64,000 bases of DNA, taken from positions 62,001-126,000 of the forward strand of contig NZ_AUID01000003.1 of NCBI RefSeq assembly GCF_000423525.1. Direction: 5' to 3'. Each line of letters opens with the position of its first letter. Position 1 is the stretch's first letter. The notes below the pieces were generated by a model, which was not told the origin of the DNA, ran no database searches, and worked only from the letters and a program-made list of their open reading frames with translations. The DNA comes from Proteocatella sphenisci DSM 23131. GTDB taxonomy: Bacteria > Bacillota > Clostridia > Peptostreptococcales > Filifactoraceae. The position numbers and the translations under genes were made by a program. Of the stretch, positions 16,944 to 26,034 are shown piece by piece.

Positions 16944-18812
16944 TTATGATATTTTTAAAAATACGGTTGAAAGAGGCGGAATATCAACACTTATGAATAT
17001 TCCGTTTTCATCTTTTACTGCCTGGGTATGAGGAATATGGTTTCCTTCTCCTCCATAGCTGATGTCATCACTGCTCATCATTTCTTTATATATTCCCATT
17101 TTAGGAACCATTATGCTATAATTTGTTCTTTTTACTGGTGCAAAATTACAAATCACTATTATTTCTTCTAATTTCGTGTTTATTCTGGAAAATATTATTA
17201 TATTTTGCTCATAGTCGTTAGCGTTTATCCATCTGAATCCGTCCCAGCTCTCTTCAACTTCCCATAGCTCTGAATTTTTGAGATAAAAGTGGTTGAGATC
17301 TGCAACGTATTTTTGCATATTGGCGTGGGCGGGGTATTCAAGCACGTTCCAGTCCAGTTCCCCGGCATAATCCCACTCGGAAAACTGGGCAAATTCTCCT
17401 CCCATAAAGAGGAGTTTTTTCCCCGGGTGAGCTGTCATATATCCGTAACAGGCTCTGAGATTTGCAAATTTGTTATTGTAAGTGCCTGGCATCTTGTTTA
17501 TCATAGAACCCTTCATGTGCACTACTTCATCATGTGAAAGAGGTAGCACAAAGTTTTCGGAGTATATATAGGTCATGGAAAATGTCAGAGCATTGTGTCT
17601 GTATTTTCTGTACATAGGATCGTATTTCATGTATTCCAAGGTGTCATTCATCCAGCCCATGTTCCATTTAAAGTTGAATCCCAGCCCCCCTAAATAAGGC
17701 GGTTTGGTTACCATGGGCCATGAGGTTGATTCTTCTGCTATCATAAGCGCTCCGGGATAGTTTGTCAGCACAGACCTGTTCAGGTCTTTGAAAAATTCAA
17801 CTGCTTCGAGATTTTCTCTTCCCCCGTGAATATTTGGAGTCCACTGGCCTTTTTCTCTTCCATAGTCCAGATATAGCATGGATGCCACCGCATCTACCCT
17901 TAGTCCGTCTATGTGGTATTTTTCAAACCAGTACATGGCGTTTGATATAAGAAAGCTCTTTACTTCATTCCTGCCCCAGTCAAATACCATGGTCCCCCAT
18001 TCTTTTTGTTCGTTTTTGAAGGGGTCGCTGTATTCGTAACAGGGAGATCCGTCAAAATTGATCAGCCCAAAAGCGTCTTTGGGGAAATGTCCAGGAACCC
18101 AGTCCAGTATTACTCCTATCCCATTTTGGTGACACATATCTACCAGTTTCATAAAATCCTTTGGAGTTCCAAATCTGGATGTGGGTGCATAATAGCCTGT
18201 GACCTGGTATCCCCACGATCCGTCAAAAGGGTGTTCTGCAATAGCCATGAGTTCTATATGTGTGTAGCCCATAGTCTTTACATAGGGTATGAGCTCCTGG
18301 GCAAGCTTTATATAGTCAAAGGTATTCTTATCTTCGTATCTCCTCCATGAGCCTGGGTGAACTTCGTATATGTTCATAGGTTCCTTGTATGGATTTAAAT
18401 TTTTTCTGTAGGTCATCCAATTTTTATCAGACCACTGGTAGCCTGAAATATCGTAGGTTCTAGATGAGCTGGCGGGCGGAGTTTCCGCATGAAATTCATA
18501 GGGATCGCTTTTTTCGTGAAGCTTTCCGCTGGCATCTTCGAGAATATATCTGTACATATCAAGGTCTTTTACGTCTTCTATAAAGAGCTCCCATATTCCC
18601 TGACCACTGATTTTTTTCATGGAATTGACTCTGGCTTTCCATTTACAGAATTCGCCTGTGACGTATACGTTTACAGCATTTGGTGCCCATGTCCTGAATA
18701 TGTATCCCCTTTTTTTCCCTTTTATATGCGGATGCGCACCAAGAAGCTCGTAGGCCTGCTCTGATGTCCCCTGATGAAAGAGGTATATGGGAAGTTCTAG
18801 TGTGTTTTTCAT
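16944..18812 (-). CDS. glgB: 1,4-alpha-glucan branching enzyme
   Basis: The 622-residue GH13 enzyme has an N-terminal CBM48 (about 20-110) and a catalytic barrel with GLRVDAVASMLYLDYGR (nucleophile Asp), MIAEEST (acid/base Glu) and LPLSHDEVVHMKG. It transfers alpha-1,4 segments to make alpha-1,6 branches. It is the first gene of the glg operon, with GGGAGGATGAC before the ATG. The leader 18820-18880 contains near-repeats of TTTTTGATTT and no convincing regulatory hairpin; the promoter was not identified with confidence. Confidence 0.96.
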   Translation of the reverse strand: MKNTLELPIYLFHQGTSEQAYELLGAHPHIKGKKRGYIFRTWAPNAVNVYVTGEFCKWKARVNSMKKISGQGIWELFIEDVKDLDMYRYILEDASGKLHEKSDPYEFHAETPPASSSRTYDISGYQWSDKNWMTYRKNLNPYKEPMNIYEVHPGSWRRYEDKNTFDYIKLAQELIPYVKTMGYTHIELMAIAEHPFDGSWGYQVTGYYAPTSRFGTPKDFMKLVDMCHQNGIGVILDWVPGHFPKDAFGLINFDGSPCYEYSDPFKNEQKEWGTMVFDWGRNEVKSFLISNAMYWFEKYHIDGLRVDAVASMLYLDYGREKGQWTPNIHGGRENLEAVEFFKDLNRSVLTNYPGALMIAEESTSWPMVTKPPYLGGLGFNFKWNMGWMNDTLEYMKYDPMYRKYRHNALTFSMTYIYSENFVLPLSHDEVVHMKGSMINKMPGTYNNKFANLRACYGYMTAHPGKKLLFMGGEFAQFSEWDYAGELDWNVLEYPAHANMQKYVADLNHFYLKNSELWEVEESWDGFRWINANDYEQNIIIFSRINTKLEEIIVICNFAPVKRTNYSIMVPKMGIYKEMMSSDDISYGGEGNHIPHTQAVKDENGIFISVDIPPLSTVFLKIS

Positions 18813-18967
18813 GTCATCCTCCCTGTTTGTGGATTTTTGATTTTTGGGTTTTTGATTTTTTGAATTTTCAATCTTTTATTTAATATTATATTACAATTGA
18901 TGGTTTTTTACTACCTTATTAATATCAATATCTTATGATACTTCGCTTCTGTACTTTGTATTTTTGT

Positions 18968-19009
18968 GCAAACTGTCACTTTTGCAGATAACAGTTTGCT
19001 GATATAATT
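18968..19009 (+). promoter_or_regulatory. Promoter of the pyridoxamine kinase gene with overlapping inverted repeat
   Basis: TATAAT at 19004-19009 with TTTGCA at 18981-18986, 17 bp apart. A perfect 9-bp inverted repeat GCAAACTGT / ACAGTTTGC (18968-18976 and 18991-18999) surrounds the -35, as a repressor site would. Confidence 0.55.
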
Positions 19010-19036
19010 GAAGTATGTAAAGAATTGGAGGCAATA

Positions 19037-19888
19037 ATGAAAATACAAAAAAGAATCGCAGCAGTACATGATATATCGTGTGTTGGAAGATGTTCTCTCA
19101 CGGTAGCTCTGCCTGTACTTTCTGCTGCGGGTTTTGATACAAGTATTCTTCCCACTGCGGTGCTTTCTACCCACACGGGAGGTTTTGATGGTTTTACCTA
19201 TCGCGATCTGACCTTGGATATAGAGCCTATAGCCAATCATTGGAAGTCTCTGGGCCTAAAGTTTGATGCTTTTTACAGCGGATTTTTGGGTTCTTATGAC
19301 CAGATCGAAATTGTGAGCAATCTTTTTGAATCTTTTAGAGATTCAGATACTATTATACTTGTCGATCCTGTTATGGCTGACCAGGGAGAGATGTATAGCG
19401 TCTATTCAAAGAGTATGGCAACTGGCATGAAAAAACTGTGCGAAAAGGCGGATATAATAGTCCCAAACCTGACTGAAGCTGCTTTTTTGCTCGAGGAAGA
19501 ATATATAGGAAATAACTATGACAAAAAATATATAGAAGATATGCTTGTGAGATTGTCCAATCTGGGTCCTGATAAGGTTGTACTCACAGGGATTTCTTAT
19601 GATGATAAAAGCCTTGGAGCTGTATGCTATGACAAGACTACAGGAAGCATAGATTATGCCTTCAACGAAAAAAATCCCGCAATATTTCACGGGACTGGGG
19701 ATATATTTGCAAGCAGCCTCCTGGCTGGCATTATGCACAACTTTTCTCTAGCTGAAGCTGCTCAGATAGCTGTGGATTACACTTACGAATGTATCAAGCT
19801 GACAGAGAGCATGAATCAGGAAAGAAGATACGGTGTATGTTTTGAAATGGCTATACCTTATCTTATAAAAAGGCTGGGGCTTATCTAA
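19037..19888 (+). CDS. pdxY: Pyridoxamine/pyridoxal kinase (ribokinase fold)
   Basis: ATG at 19037 is chosen because GGAGG lies 6 nt upstream; a TTG at 19025 is in frame but precedes the ribosome site. The 283-residue protein starts KRIAAVHDISCVGRCSLTVAL, typical of Firmicute pyridoxamine kinases, and has the C-terminal anion-hole/catalytic motif GTGDIFASSLLAG with its Asp. It phosphorylates pyridoxal or pyridoxamine on the way to PLP. PLP enzymes are frequent nearby (LysA, alanine racemase, aminotransferase, phosphorylases). Its stop overlaps the convergent lysA stop by 8 bp. Confidence 0.88.
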   Translation: MKIQKRIAAVHDISCVGRCSLTVALPVLSAAGFDTSILPTAVLSTHTGGFDGFTYRDLTLDIEPIANHWKSLGLKFDAFYSGFLGSYDQIEIVSNLFESFRDSDTIILVDPVMADQGEMYSVYSKSMATGMKKLCEKADIIVPNLTEAAFLLEEEYIGNNYDKKYIEDMLVRLSNLGPDKVVLTGISYDDKSLGAVCYDKTTGSIDYAFNEKNPAIFHGTGDIFASSLLAGIMHNFSLAEAAQIAVDYTYECIKLTESMNQERRYGVCFEMAIPYLIKRLGLI

Positions 19889-21176
19889 GTGATTCTGGGA
19901 TTATCTCATTCTGTATCATATCATCAAAGCTCTGCCTTTTTACTATAAGCTCGCTTCTTCCTTCTTTTACTAGTACTACGGCAGGAATTGGATTCTTGTT
20001 GTAGTTGGAAGCCATGGAGTAACCGTATGCTCCCGTTGAAAATACTGCGAAGATATCTCCTGCTTGTGGATTTGCAATGTCTATATCTCTTATGAGTATA
20101 TCTCCGGACTCGCAGCATTTTCCGCATATTGTTACTTTTTCTGTCTTCTCTTGATCAGCCTTATTTGCAATCACGCCATCATAGACTGCCTGGTAGAGGG
20201 CTGGTCTTATATTGTCTGTCATGCCTCCATCTACCGATACATACTTTCTTATGTCCTTTATTTCTTTTATGCTTCCTATAGTATATAGGCTTATTCCAGC
20301 TTCTGCTACTATACTCCTACCCGGCTCTATTACTATCTCCGGCCTTTTAATTCCCAGTTTTTTGAAGTATGATTCTATCATTTCCATTGCTGGGTCGAGG
20401 AAGTATGAGAATGACTTCCTGTCCTCGTTTGTATATTTAACGCCAAATCCGCCTCCTATATTGAGCTCCTTTATGTCATAGTCAAATCTTCGCTTTACTT
20501 CGCCCGTATGCTCAAGGATAGTCTCCACAGCCTGAAGATGCGAAGAGTTGTCATGGAGCTGTGATCCCACATGGAAATGAAATCCCAGGAAGTTTATATA
20601 TTCTGACTCTATGGCTTTTTTGATCTGAGGGTAAAGCACATCTTCGTCAAGAGGTATCCCAAATTTGGAGTCTTTTTTGCCTGTAACTATATAGTCATGG
20701 GAATCCGATTTTACTCCAGGCGTTATCCTGAAGAGTATGCTGGCCGTCTTTCCTTTTTCCTTGCATATAGCTTCTATGAGGTCCGTCTCACATAGACCGT
20801 CTACTATAAATCTCCCTATCCCATAGCCCAGAGCCATCTCTATCTCATATGGCAGTTTGTTGTTGCCGTTGAATTCTATCATCTCAGGTGGAAAGCCTGC
20901 TTTTATTGCTGTATAGAGCTCTCCTGCTGAAACTACGTCAATACATATGCCTTCTCTTTGACAGAGCCTGAACATGGCCATTGTGCCAAATGCCTTTGCC
21001 GCATATGCGACTCTGGTATTTTCATATTTCTGTGTAAACCCTTCCCTCAGCTCTCTAAATCTGCTTACTATATCTGTCTCAGAAAGTACATAAAGAGGCG
21101 TTCCATACTTCTTTGCAAGCTCAACCGTACTGCATCCGTCGAAATACAGCTCTGAGTTTTTTATCTGTCTGATCAT
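19881..21176 (-). CDS. lysA: Diaminopimelate decarboxylase
   Basis: Start 21176 follows GGAGAAAAAATA; an upstream in-frame ATG at 21221 lies inside ldcA and lacks a ribosome site. The 431 residues show the PLP lysine in AYAAKAFGTMAM, the HFHVGSQ and GGGFGVKY phosphate-binding motifs, EPGRSIV, and CGKCCESGDIL with the active-site Cys from the partner subunit. It converts meso-DAP to L-lysine. It is the last gene of an apparent spmA-spmB-ldcA-lysA unit, linking it to wall-peptide chemistry. No lysine riboswitch is seen upstream. Confidence 0.96.
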   Translation of the reverse strand: MIRQIKNSELYFDGCSTVELAKKYGTPLYVLSETDIVSRFRELREGFTQKYENTRVAYAAKAFGTMAMFRLCQREGICIDVVSAGELYTAIKAGFPPEMIEFNGNNKLPYEIEMALGYGIGRFIVDGLCETDLIEAICKEKGKTASILFRITPGVKSDSHDYIVTGKKDSKFGIPLDEDVLYPQIKKAIESEYINFLGFHFHVGSQLHDNSSHLQAVETILEHTGEVKRRFDYDIKELNIGGGFGVKYTNEDRKSFSYFLDPAMEMIESYFKKLGIKRPEIVIEPGRSIVAEAGISLYTIGSIKEIKDIRKYVSVDGGMTDNIRPALYQAVYDGVIANKADQEKTEKVTICGKCCESGDILIRDIDIANPQAGDIFAVFSTGAYGYSMASNYNKNPIPAVVLVKEGRSELIVKRQSFDDMIQNEIIPESLR

Positions 21177-21201
21177 TATTTTTTCTCCAATCTTGTACAA
21201 T

Positions 21202-22125
21202 TTATCTTTCTGGGGCTTCAAATACTAATGTCTTTTTGAAGGTATCCATTGTGCAGACCCCTCCAAGCGGAAGTGTCATCATTGGATGGTCGTGCCCTGA
21301 TTGAATGTTGTACATTACTGGCACGTCTATGCCTCTCATTGCGTCTGCAAAGCATTCAATTTCTGTATATTCGGGAACTTCATCATTTGAACATTCTGTA
21401 AACTGTCCAAGAATTATACCTGCGCAATCTTTTAATTTTCCAGAATTTAGAAGCTGATACGCCATACGGTCTATTCTGCTGATAGTTTCGCCCACATCTT
21501 CTATAAATAATATCTTACCTTTTGTGTTTATTTCATACTCGGTTCCCATAGAAGAACACAGGATTGCAAGATTTCCACCTGTAATTTCTCCTGTTGCTTT
21601 TCCTTCTTTGAGAACTTTTATATCTTGCCCTTGGGGATTTTTAAATTCGTATTTTTCTTCTGCATTGAGAGTTTTGAAAAAACTTTCTTTTGTCAGATTA
21701 TCAAATTCGTCTACCATGTTTGAAGATACCATTGGTCCATGAAATGTAACAAAATTGCAGCTTTGGTTTATCGCCAGGTGCATGCTGGTAACATCGCTGT
21801 AACCCACGAATATCTTAGGATTGTTTTTTATAGTTTCCAAATCCAGATACTCCATGGCTCGGTTTCCCGCGTAGCCTCCTCTTATGCAAAATATTGCATC
21901 TACCTCAGGGTCTGCAAACATAGAGTTTATCCACTTTGCTCTGACTTCTCCATCGCCTGCCATAAATCCTGCATAGTTTTGAGTGAGATTGTCTGCTGTC
22001 CTTACTTTATAGCCCTGACTCTCCACGGCACTTATGCATTTTTCCATTCTTTCAGATGAAATTGGTGAACTTGGGGCTATAAGGCCAACGGTTGCTCCCA
22101 CTTCAAGTTTTTTTGGATATCTCAT
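21202..22125 (-). CDS. ldcA: LD-carboxypeptidase, peptidase family S66
   Basis: The 307 residues match S66 peptidases: N-terminal VGLIAPSSPIS, the CIRGGYAGNRAM segment, GYSDVTSMH with the probable nucleophile Ser, FIEDVGETISRIDRM with the catalytic Glu, and SGHDHPMMTLPLG with the catalytic His. No signal peptide is present, so it is a cytoplasmic enzyme that removes the terminal D-Ala from L,D-linked tetrapeptides during wall recycling; a MccF-like microcin-immunity role is the alternative. GAAGGAG precedes the ATG. It lies between spmB and lysA. Confidence 0.88.
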   Translation of the reverse strand: MRYPKKLEVGATVGLIAPSSPISSERMEKCISAVESQGYKVRTADNLTQNYAGFMAGDGEVRAKWINSMFADPEVDAIFCIRGGYAGNRAMEYLDLETIKNNPKIFVGYSDVTSMHLAINQSCNFVTFHGPMVSSNMVDEFDNLTKESFFKTLNAEEKYEFKNPQGQDIKVLKEGKATGEITGGNLAILCSSMGTEYEINTKGKILFIEDVGETISRIDRMAYQLLNSGKLKDCAGIILGQFTECSNDEVPEYTEIECFADAMRGIDVPVMYNIQSGHDHPMMTLPLGGVCTMDTFKKTLVFEAPER

Positions 22126-22157
22126 TTTTGCTCCTTCTTTTTCTTTCTGTTATCCTT

Positions 22158-22691
22158 TTAGAACCACATTATGTTAACTATAAGCGTCGCTGCAATAAGA
22201 GATGCTACGTCACCGATAAGTCCTGCAGCCACTGAGTGTCTTACATTTGTTATGCCTACGCATCCAAAATATACCGCAATTATGTAGAATGTAGTCTCTG
22301 TTGAACCCATTGCTACAGATGCTATTCTTCCTATCTGAGTCTGTGTTCCATAGGCAGTAAGAAGGTCTCCTGTCATTCCTACGGCTCCTCCACCTGAGAA
22401 TGATCTCATTATTCCCATAGGAAGCACTTCTCCCGGCATTCCTATAAGACTTGTAAGTGGATTGATTATGCTAACCAGCCAGTCCATAGCTCCTGAAGCC
22501 CTAAACATTCCAATAGCGCAAAGCATTGCTACAAGATAAGGAATTATCATTACCGCTGTAGAAAGACCATCTTTAGCTCCTTCTGTAAATACTGAATATA
22601 CCTTTACTCCCTTGATGATTGCATAAAGTGGAATAAAAAGAAGTACCAGTGGTATTGCATATGTTGAAATTGTATTTAATACTGCTGTCAT
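22158..22691 (-). CDS. spmB: Spore maturation protein SpmB
   Basis: The 177-residue membrane protein has about five hydrophobic segments and the Gate/nucleoside-recognition fold pattern, with MRSFSGGGAVGMTGDLL and SVAMGSTETTFYIIAVYFG as recognisable blocks. SpmA and SpmB are needed for proper spore-core dehydration in Bacillus and Clostridium. GAGGAGGAC lies before the ATG; spmA ends 21 nt upstream. Its presence supports a spore-forming ancestry. Confidence 0.93.
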   Translation of the reverse strand: MTAVLNTISTYAIPLVLLFIPLYAIIKGVKVYSVFTEGAKDGLSTAVMIIPYLVAMLCAIGMFRASGAMDWLVSIINPLTSLIGMPGEVLPMGIMRSFSGGGAVGMTGDLLTAYGTQTQIGRIASVAMGSTETTFYIIAVYFGCVGITNVRHSVAAGLIGDVASLIAATLIVNIMWF

Positions 22692-22712
22692 TTGCTTGTC
22701 CTCCTCTTTCTC

Positions 22713-23381
22713 CTATAAGTTAATGGCATCTTTGCCAACATAAGCTTCATTTATTTCCAGTGTTCCAGCAAGCTTTTCTTTTTCTATTACGTTTTCCAGC
22801 TTGAATCTCTTTGTCTTACTAAGCAATATACTTGAAACAATCCCAACTATAGTTGAAATTGTAGTTGCAAGTATTATAGGCCCTACGACTTCTGTCGCTC
22901 CTTCTACCTGTACCGATGAACGAAGTGCAAGCAGTGTAACTGGAAGAAGTGTTATTGATGTAGTACTTATAGCAAGAAGCATACACTGTGCATCTGTTGC
23001 TATGTGTTTTGTCTTGTTAAGTGTCTGCAAATCCGCCATAGCCTTGAGTCCAAATGGTGTAGCCGCATTTCCAATCCCCAGTATGTTGGCTGCAAAGTAA
23101 AGTGCCATTGAACTCATCGCCGGATGCTCCGGTGGTACGTCAGGGAAAAGAACCTTCATAACTGGTCCTATAAGTTTTCCAAGTTTTTCGCAAAGACCCG
23201 CTTTTTCCATTACTGACATGAGTCCTGTGAAAAATACCATTACTCCCACAAGACCAAATACAATTTCAACCGCCGTGTCTGCAAAACTGAACAGCGCTTC
23301 CTGTACAGCTGCAATATTTCCCGTAAAAATCCCTGCAATTACTGCGATAACTACAAGGCCAACCCAAATAAAATTCATCAT
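22713..23381 (-). CDS. spmA: Spore maturation protein SpmA
   Basis: The 222-residue membrane protein carries the Gate-domain blocks (MVFFTGLMSVMEKAGLCEKL, AANILGIGNAATPFGLKAM) and SITLLPVTLLALRS. It is the first gene of the spmA-spmB-ldcA-lysA unit. GGAGGAATTAAGCC precedes two consecutive ATGs; the first is 23379-23381. The 290-bp region to the next gene (23382-23670) holds AT-rich DNA and the divergent promoter of the following gene, and no other gene that I can support. Confidence 0.93.
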   Translation of the reverse strand: MMNFIWVGLVVIAVIAGIFTGNIAAVQEALFSFADTAVEIVFGLVGVMVFFTGLMSVMEKAGLCEKLGKLIGPVMKVLFPDVPPEHPAMSSMALYFAANILGIGNAATPFGLKAMADLQTLNKTKHIATDAQCMLLAISTTSITLLPVTLLALRSSVQVEGATEVVGPIILATTISTIVGIVSSILLSKTKRFKLENVIEKEKLAGTLEINEAYVGKDAINL

Positions 23382-23616
23382 GGCTTAATTCCTCCTAAGT
23401 ACAATTTCTTTGTGTGATCAAAATCTGATCCACTATGTTTAAAAAAACTGTTTTGCCGGCGCTTTTAATTTATGCAATTATCGTGCCATTTTTTGTTTGT
23501 TTTGGAAACAACAGACTTTTCTGTATATTTGGTTTTTTATCCATGTTTTTTGTCCATATTTATGTACGGTTTTTCCATATTTCTGGACAATTCTGCAAAT
23601 TTAGTTTGCCTGAATA

Positions 23617-23645
23617 TTTACATATGCATTAACTCTATGTATAAT
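23617..23645 (+). promoter_or_regulatory. Sigma-A-type promoter of the 23671 gene
   Basis: TTTACA (23617-23622), 17-bp spacer, TATAAT (23640-23645), about 26 nt before the start codon. Confidence 0.75.
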
Positions 23646-23670
23646 TAAATATAATTCGAGGAGGTAAATC

Positions 23671-24261
23671 ATGAAAAAAATAAGGTATTATTATTCTTCC
23701 ATGTCCAAGCAGGTATTCCTTATACTGCTTACACTGCTAGTATCAGTCAGGTTTTTTATATTTCATATTATTGTCACGTTAGACATTTTGAGTTCGGCAT
23801 CGCTCTATAACGTGCCCGCTACGGTAGCTATGAACATATCCTATCTTATCTTATGTTCCCTGCTGATATTTGGATTCAAGCTTTTTTACACTGAGTTTGA
23901 TGAGGTTCAGGTAATCTATCATAATCTCCTTCTCAGAAAAAAAGTGCAGCTTAGCCTTGATATAGTAGATAAGGCAGTGCTTACAAAACGCGGAATCTAT
24001 CTCTACATAAATGGTTGCCAAACACACGCAATGCGCATACCTTTTTTCAGGCTTGGACTTATATCGCCTGTAGGTGTAGATGAATTCTACAAGCTGCTCA
24101 AGTCAAAAGATATAACTATTGAAAAACAGTTCGTTACTCTTCCTGGATACGGAAAATCAAAAAAAATCGTACCCACTGTCTACTCAGCGCTTGCCTTGCT
24201 CACTCTCGCCTCGCTGACCCAGGCGGTAGCCCTTGCCAGCGCAATACTAAAAAAAAGCTGA
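23671..24261 (+). CDS. Membrane protein of unknown function
   Basis: A 196-residue protein with two N-terminal transmembrane segments (about 15-37 and 50-70), a beta-rich middle (EVQVIYHNLLLRKKVQLSLDIV, AVLTKRGIYLYING) like a small PH-type domain, and a hydrophobic C-terminal segment (about 170-190). I do not recognise a named family; bacterial PH-domain membrane proteins are the nearest guess. GAGGAGG lies 8 nt before the ATG, and promoter and terminator are both present, so it is a single-gene transcript. Its stop codon sits inside the terminator stem. Confidence 0.75.
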   Translation: MKKIRYYYSSMSKQVFLILLTLLVSVRFFIFHIIVTLDILSSASLYNVPATVAMNISYLILCSLLIFGFKLFYTEFDEVQVIYHNLLLRKKVQLSLDIVDKAVLTKRGIYLYINGCQTHAMRIPFFRLGLISPVGVDEFYKLLKSKDITIEKQFVTLPGYGKSKKIVPTVYSALALLTLASLTQAVALASAILKKS

Positions 24262-24287
24262 AGTCACTTGGACTTCAGCTTTTTTTT
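24249..24287. terminator. Bidirectional terminator between convergent genes
   Basis: Perfect 17-bp stem (24249-24265 and 24271-24287) with a 5-nt loop, A run and T run. It serves the plus-strand membrane protein gene, whose last codons form the left arm, and the M19 dipeptidase gene on the minus strand. Confidence 0.9.
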
Positions 24288-24318
24288 AGTATTCTTGCTC
24301 TTTTATTCTTAAATACCT

Positions 24319-25263
24319 TTACATCGTTTCTCTTATTACTCTCATCATGTTTTTGCTGCATATTTTTTCTATATCTGTCTGGCTGAAATGCTTTTCCAGT
24401 GCATTCACCACAAGTGGATATCCCGCGTAGTCTTTCATCTCGAGTCCATTTTCTATGCCATCAAAGTCAGACCCCATTCCTACAGACTCTATCCCAGCCT
24501 TGTCTGCCATGTATACTGTATGCCTTACTATGTCATCAATTGTCGCATACTCAGAGCCTTCTCTCAGAAATGCTGAGCAAAAATTGACTCCGACAAAGCC
24601 GCCTTTTTCTCCTAGTGTCCTCAGCTGATTATCTGTAAGGTTTCTCCTGTGATCACACAGCTTTCTGGCGCATGAGTGAGATGCTATAAATGGTTTTTTT
24701 GAATATCTTGCGACGTCATTGAATCCACCTTCTGAAAGGTGGGATACGTCTACAATTATTCCCAGATTATTCATCTTTTCAACGGCCTCTATTCCAAATG
24801 GCTTGAGTCCTCTCATGTGTTGCTGCATGTTGTTACTGCATGGATATCCTATGCTGTTTTCATAATTCCAGGTGAGCGTAATGAGTCTTACTCCTTTTTC
24901 AAACACCTCATCCAGCCTCTCCATGCTGTCTGCTATCACTACGCCGTCTTCGATTGCAAGTATTGAGGATATCTTTCCTGATGCTGCATTTTGGATTATA
25001 TCCTTTTCGCAGAACGCCTTGGCTATTGAGCCCGAGTTTTCCGAGATTTCCCTCTCATATATCTTGTGCATCTCGTTGAATTTGTCATAATGACCCATGT
25101 CTGGAAATTCATCTCTGTCTATGTATATGGCAAAGAACTGTGCCAGAGCTCCTCCTTGCTGCATCTTGGCGATACTTATGTGGCCTTCATTATCTGACAG
25201 CTTCCAGTTTTTGTCTAGAAAACATCTGAGAAGCGTATCACAGTGTGTATCAATTATCTTCAT
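24319..25263 (-). CDS. Membrane dipeptidase, peptidase family M19
   Basis: The 314 residues show the binuclear zinc motifs of renal-type dipeptidases: HCD in IDTHCDTLL, Glu in AIEDGVVI, His in DVSHLSEGG, SHSCARKLCDHRRN, and GMGSDFDG. These enzymes cleave dipeptides, often with a D-residue at the C-terminus (L-D dipeptides), which suits the nearby D-Ala genes. No signal peptide is present, so it is probably cytoplasmic. The ribosome site is weak: AGGAGG is about 30 nt upstream of the ATG, and no in-frame start closer to it exists. It is divergent from the vanX-like operon. Confidence 0.9.
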   Translation of the reverse strand: MKIIDTHCDTLLRCFLDKNWKLSDNEGHISIAKMQQGGALAQFFAIYIDRDEFPDMGHYDKFNEMHKIYEREISENSGSIAKAFCEKDIIQNAASGKISSILAIEDGVVIADSMERLDEVFEKGVRLITLTWNYENSIGYPCSNNMQQHMRGLKPFGIEAVEKMNNLGIIVDVSHLSEGGFNDVARYSKKPFIASHSCARKLCDHRRNLTDNQLRTLGEKGGFVGVNFCSAFLREGSEYATIDDIVRHTVYMADKAGIESVGMGSDFDGIENGLEMKDYAGYPLVVNALEKHFSQTDIEKICSKNMMRVIRETM

Positions 25264-25330
25264 ATTATTATTTTCGCCGTCTTGGGCTACTTCCTCCTAT
25301 AATTTTGCCTTCTTGCTATATTTTTGTTTT

Positions 25331-25346
25331 TGGCACATTTATTGCA
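25331..25346 (+). promoter_or_regulatory. Sigma-54 (-24/-12) promoter of the D-Ala peptide operon
   Basis: TGGCACATTTATTGCA, matching TGGCAC-N5-TTGCA exactly, lies 68 nt before the start of the VanX-like gene and points into it. It is the natural target of the sigma-54 activator encoded at 28415-30265. No clear activator palindrome was found upstream. Confidence 0.88.
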
Positions 25347-25413
25347 TATTTTTATTATATATGAATTTTCACATTTTTGAAATATAATTAACTTAGATAC
25401 TTTGGAGGTTATA

Positions 25414-25980
25414 ATGAATACTATGGGTAATCTGGTCAAGCTGCTTGATATGGACGATGATTTTATAATAGATCTTAAGTATGCAGGCAGTGATAATTTT
25501 ACAGGTGAAAAAATTTATATATCTTGTGAATGCTACATAGATAGAAATACAGCGTTGCTCCTAATAGCGGCAAAAAACATATTCAGAGATGCTGGCTACA
25601 GAGTAAAGCTCTGGGATGCTTATCGACCTATAAGCGCACAGAAGCGTTTTTTTGAGATTCTGCCTGATAATAATTTTGTCGCAATGCCGCCTGACATGTC
25701 TGTCCTGAAAAGCTTTCGAACTTCGCACATGAACGGTATGTGCGTTGATATAACGCTGACCGACATGGAAGGAACTGAAGTTCCCATGCCCTGCGGATTT
25801 GATGAGTTCGTGCCAGCGGCTTCTCTTAGCTGTGAAGATACCCCAGAAAAGCTCAGGGGCAATGCAAATTATATGAGATCTGTCATGATTGGGTGTGGGT
25901 TTAGGCCTTATGACGGAGAGTGGTGGCATTTTTACGATGATACCAATGAACCAGTTCCATATTCTGATTTCAGGATTTAG
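25414..25980 (+). CDS. D-Ala-D-Ala dipeptidase, VanX/DdpX family (M15D)
   Basis: ATG 25414 follows GGAGGTTATA; the in-frame TTG at 25402 precedes the ribosome site. The 188 residues show DLKYAGSDNFTG, the Arg motif WDAYRP, zinc ligands in SHMNGMCVD and the catalytic EWWH. The expected reaction is hydrolysis of D-Ala-D-Ala to two D-Ala in the cytoplasm. In this setting, with alanine racemase two genes downstream and no vanHA, it is a catabolic enzyme rather than a vancomycin-resistance gene. It is the first gene of the sigma-54 operon. Confidence 0.9.
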   Translation: MNTMGNLVKLLDMDDDFIIDLKYAGSDNFTGEKIYISCECYIDRNTALLLIAAKNIFRDAGYRVKLWDAYRPISAQKRFFEILPDNNFVAMPPDMSVLKSFRTSHMNGMCVDITLTDMEGTEVPMPCGFDEFVPAASLSCEDTPEKLRGNANYMRSVMIGCGFRPYDGEWWHFYDDTNEPVPYSDFRI

Positions 25981-26034
25981 AAAGTATCGAGCCTGAGTCT
26001 AAGGGATAGTCAAAAAATACATTTAGGAGGTTTT

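Noticed and set aside
21177-21201. A lysine riboswitch before lysA
   Set aside because: The gap to ldcA is far too short and no such fold is present.
23550-23590. TTGTCC...GGACAA inverted repeat upstream of the 23671 gene
   Set aside because: Only 6-bp arms with a 29-bp centre in AT-rich DNA; not above chance.
23435-23632. 65-codon hydrophobic frame on the plus strand between spmA and the next gene
   Set aside because: No ribosome-binding site before its ATG, Phe-rich composition as expected from AT-rich noncoding DNA, and the real promoter of the next gene overlaps its end.
25414-25980. Vancomycin-resistance locus because of the VanX-like gene
   Set aside because: No vanH, vanA ligase, vanR or vanS nearby; the operon partners are catabolic and the promoter is sigma-54 type.
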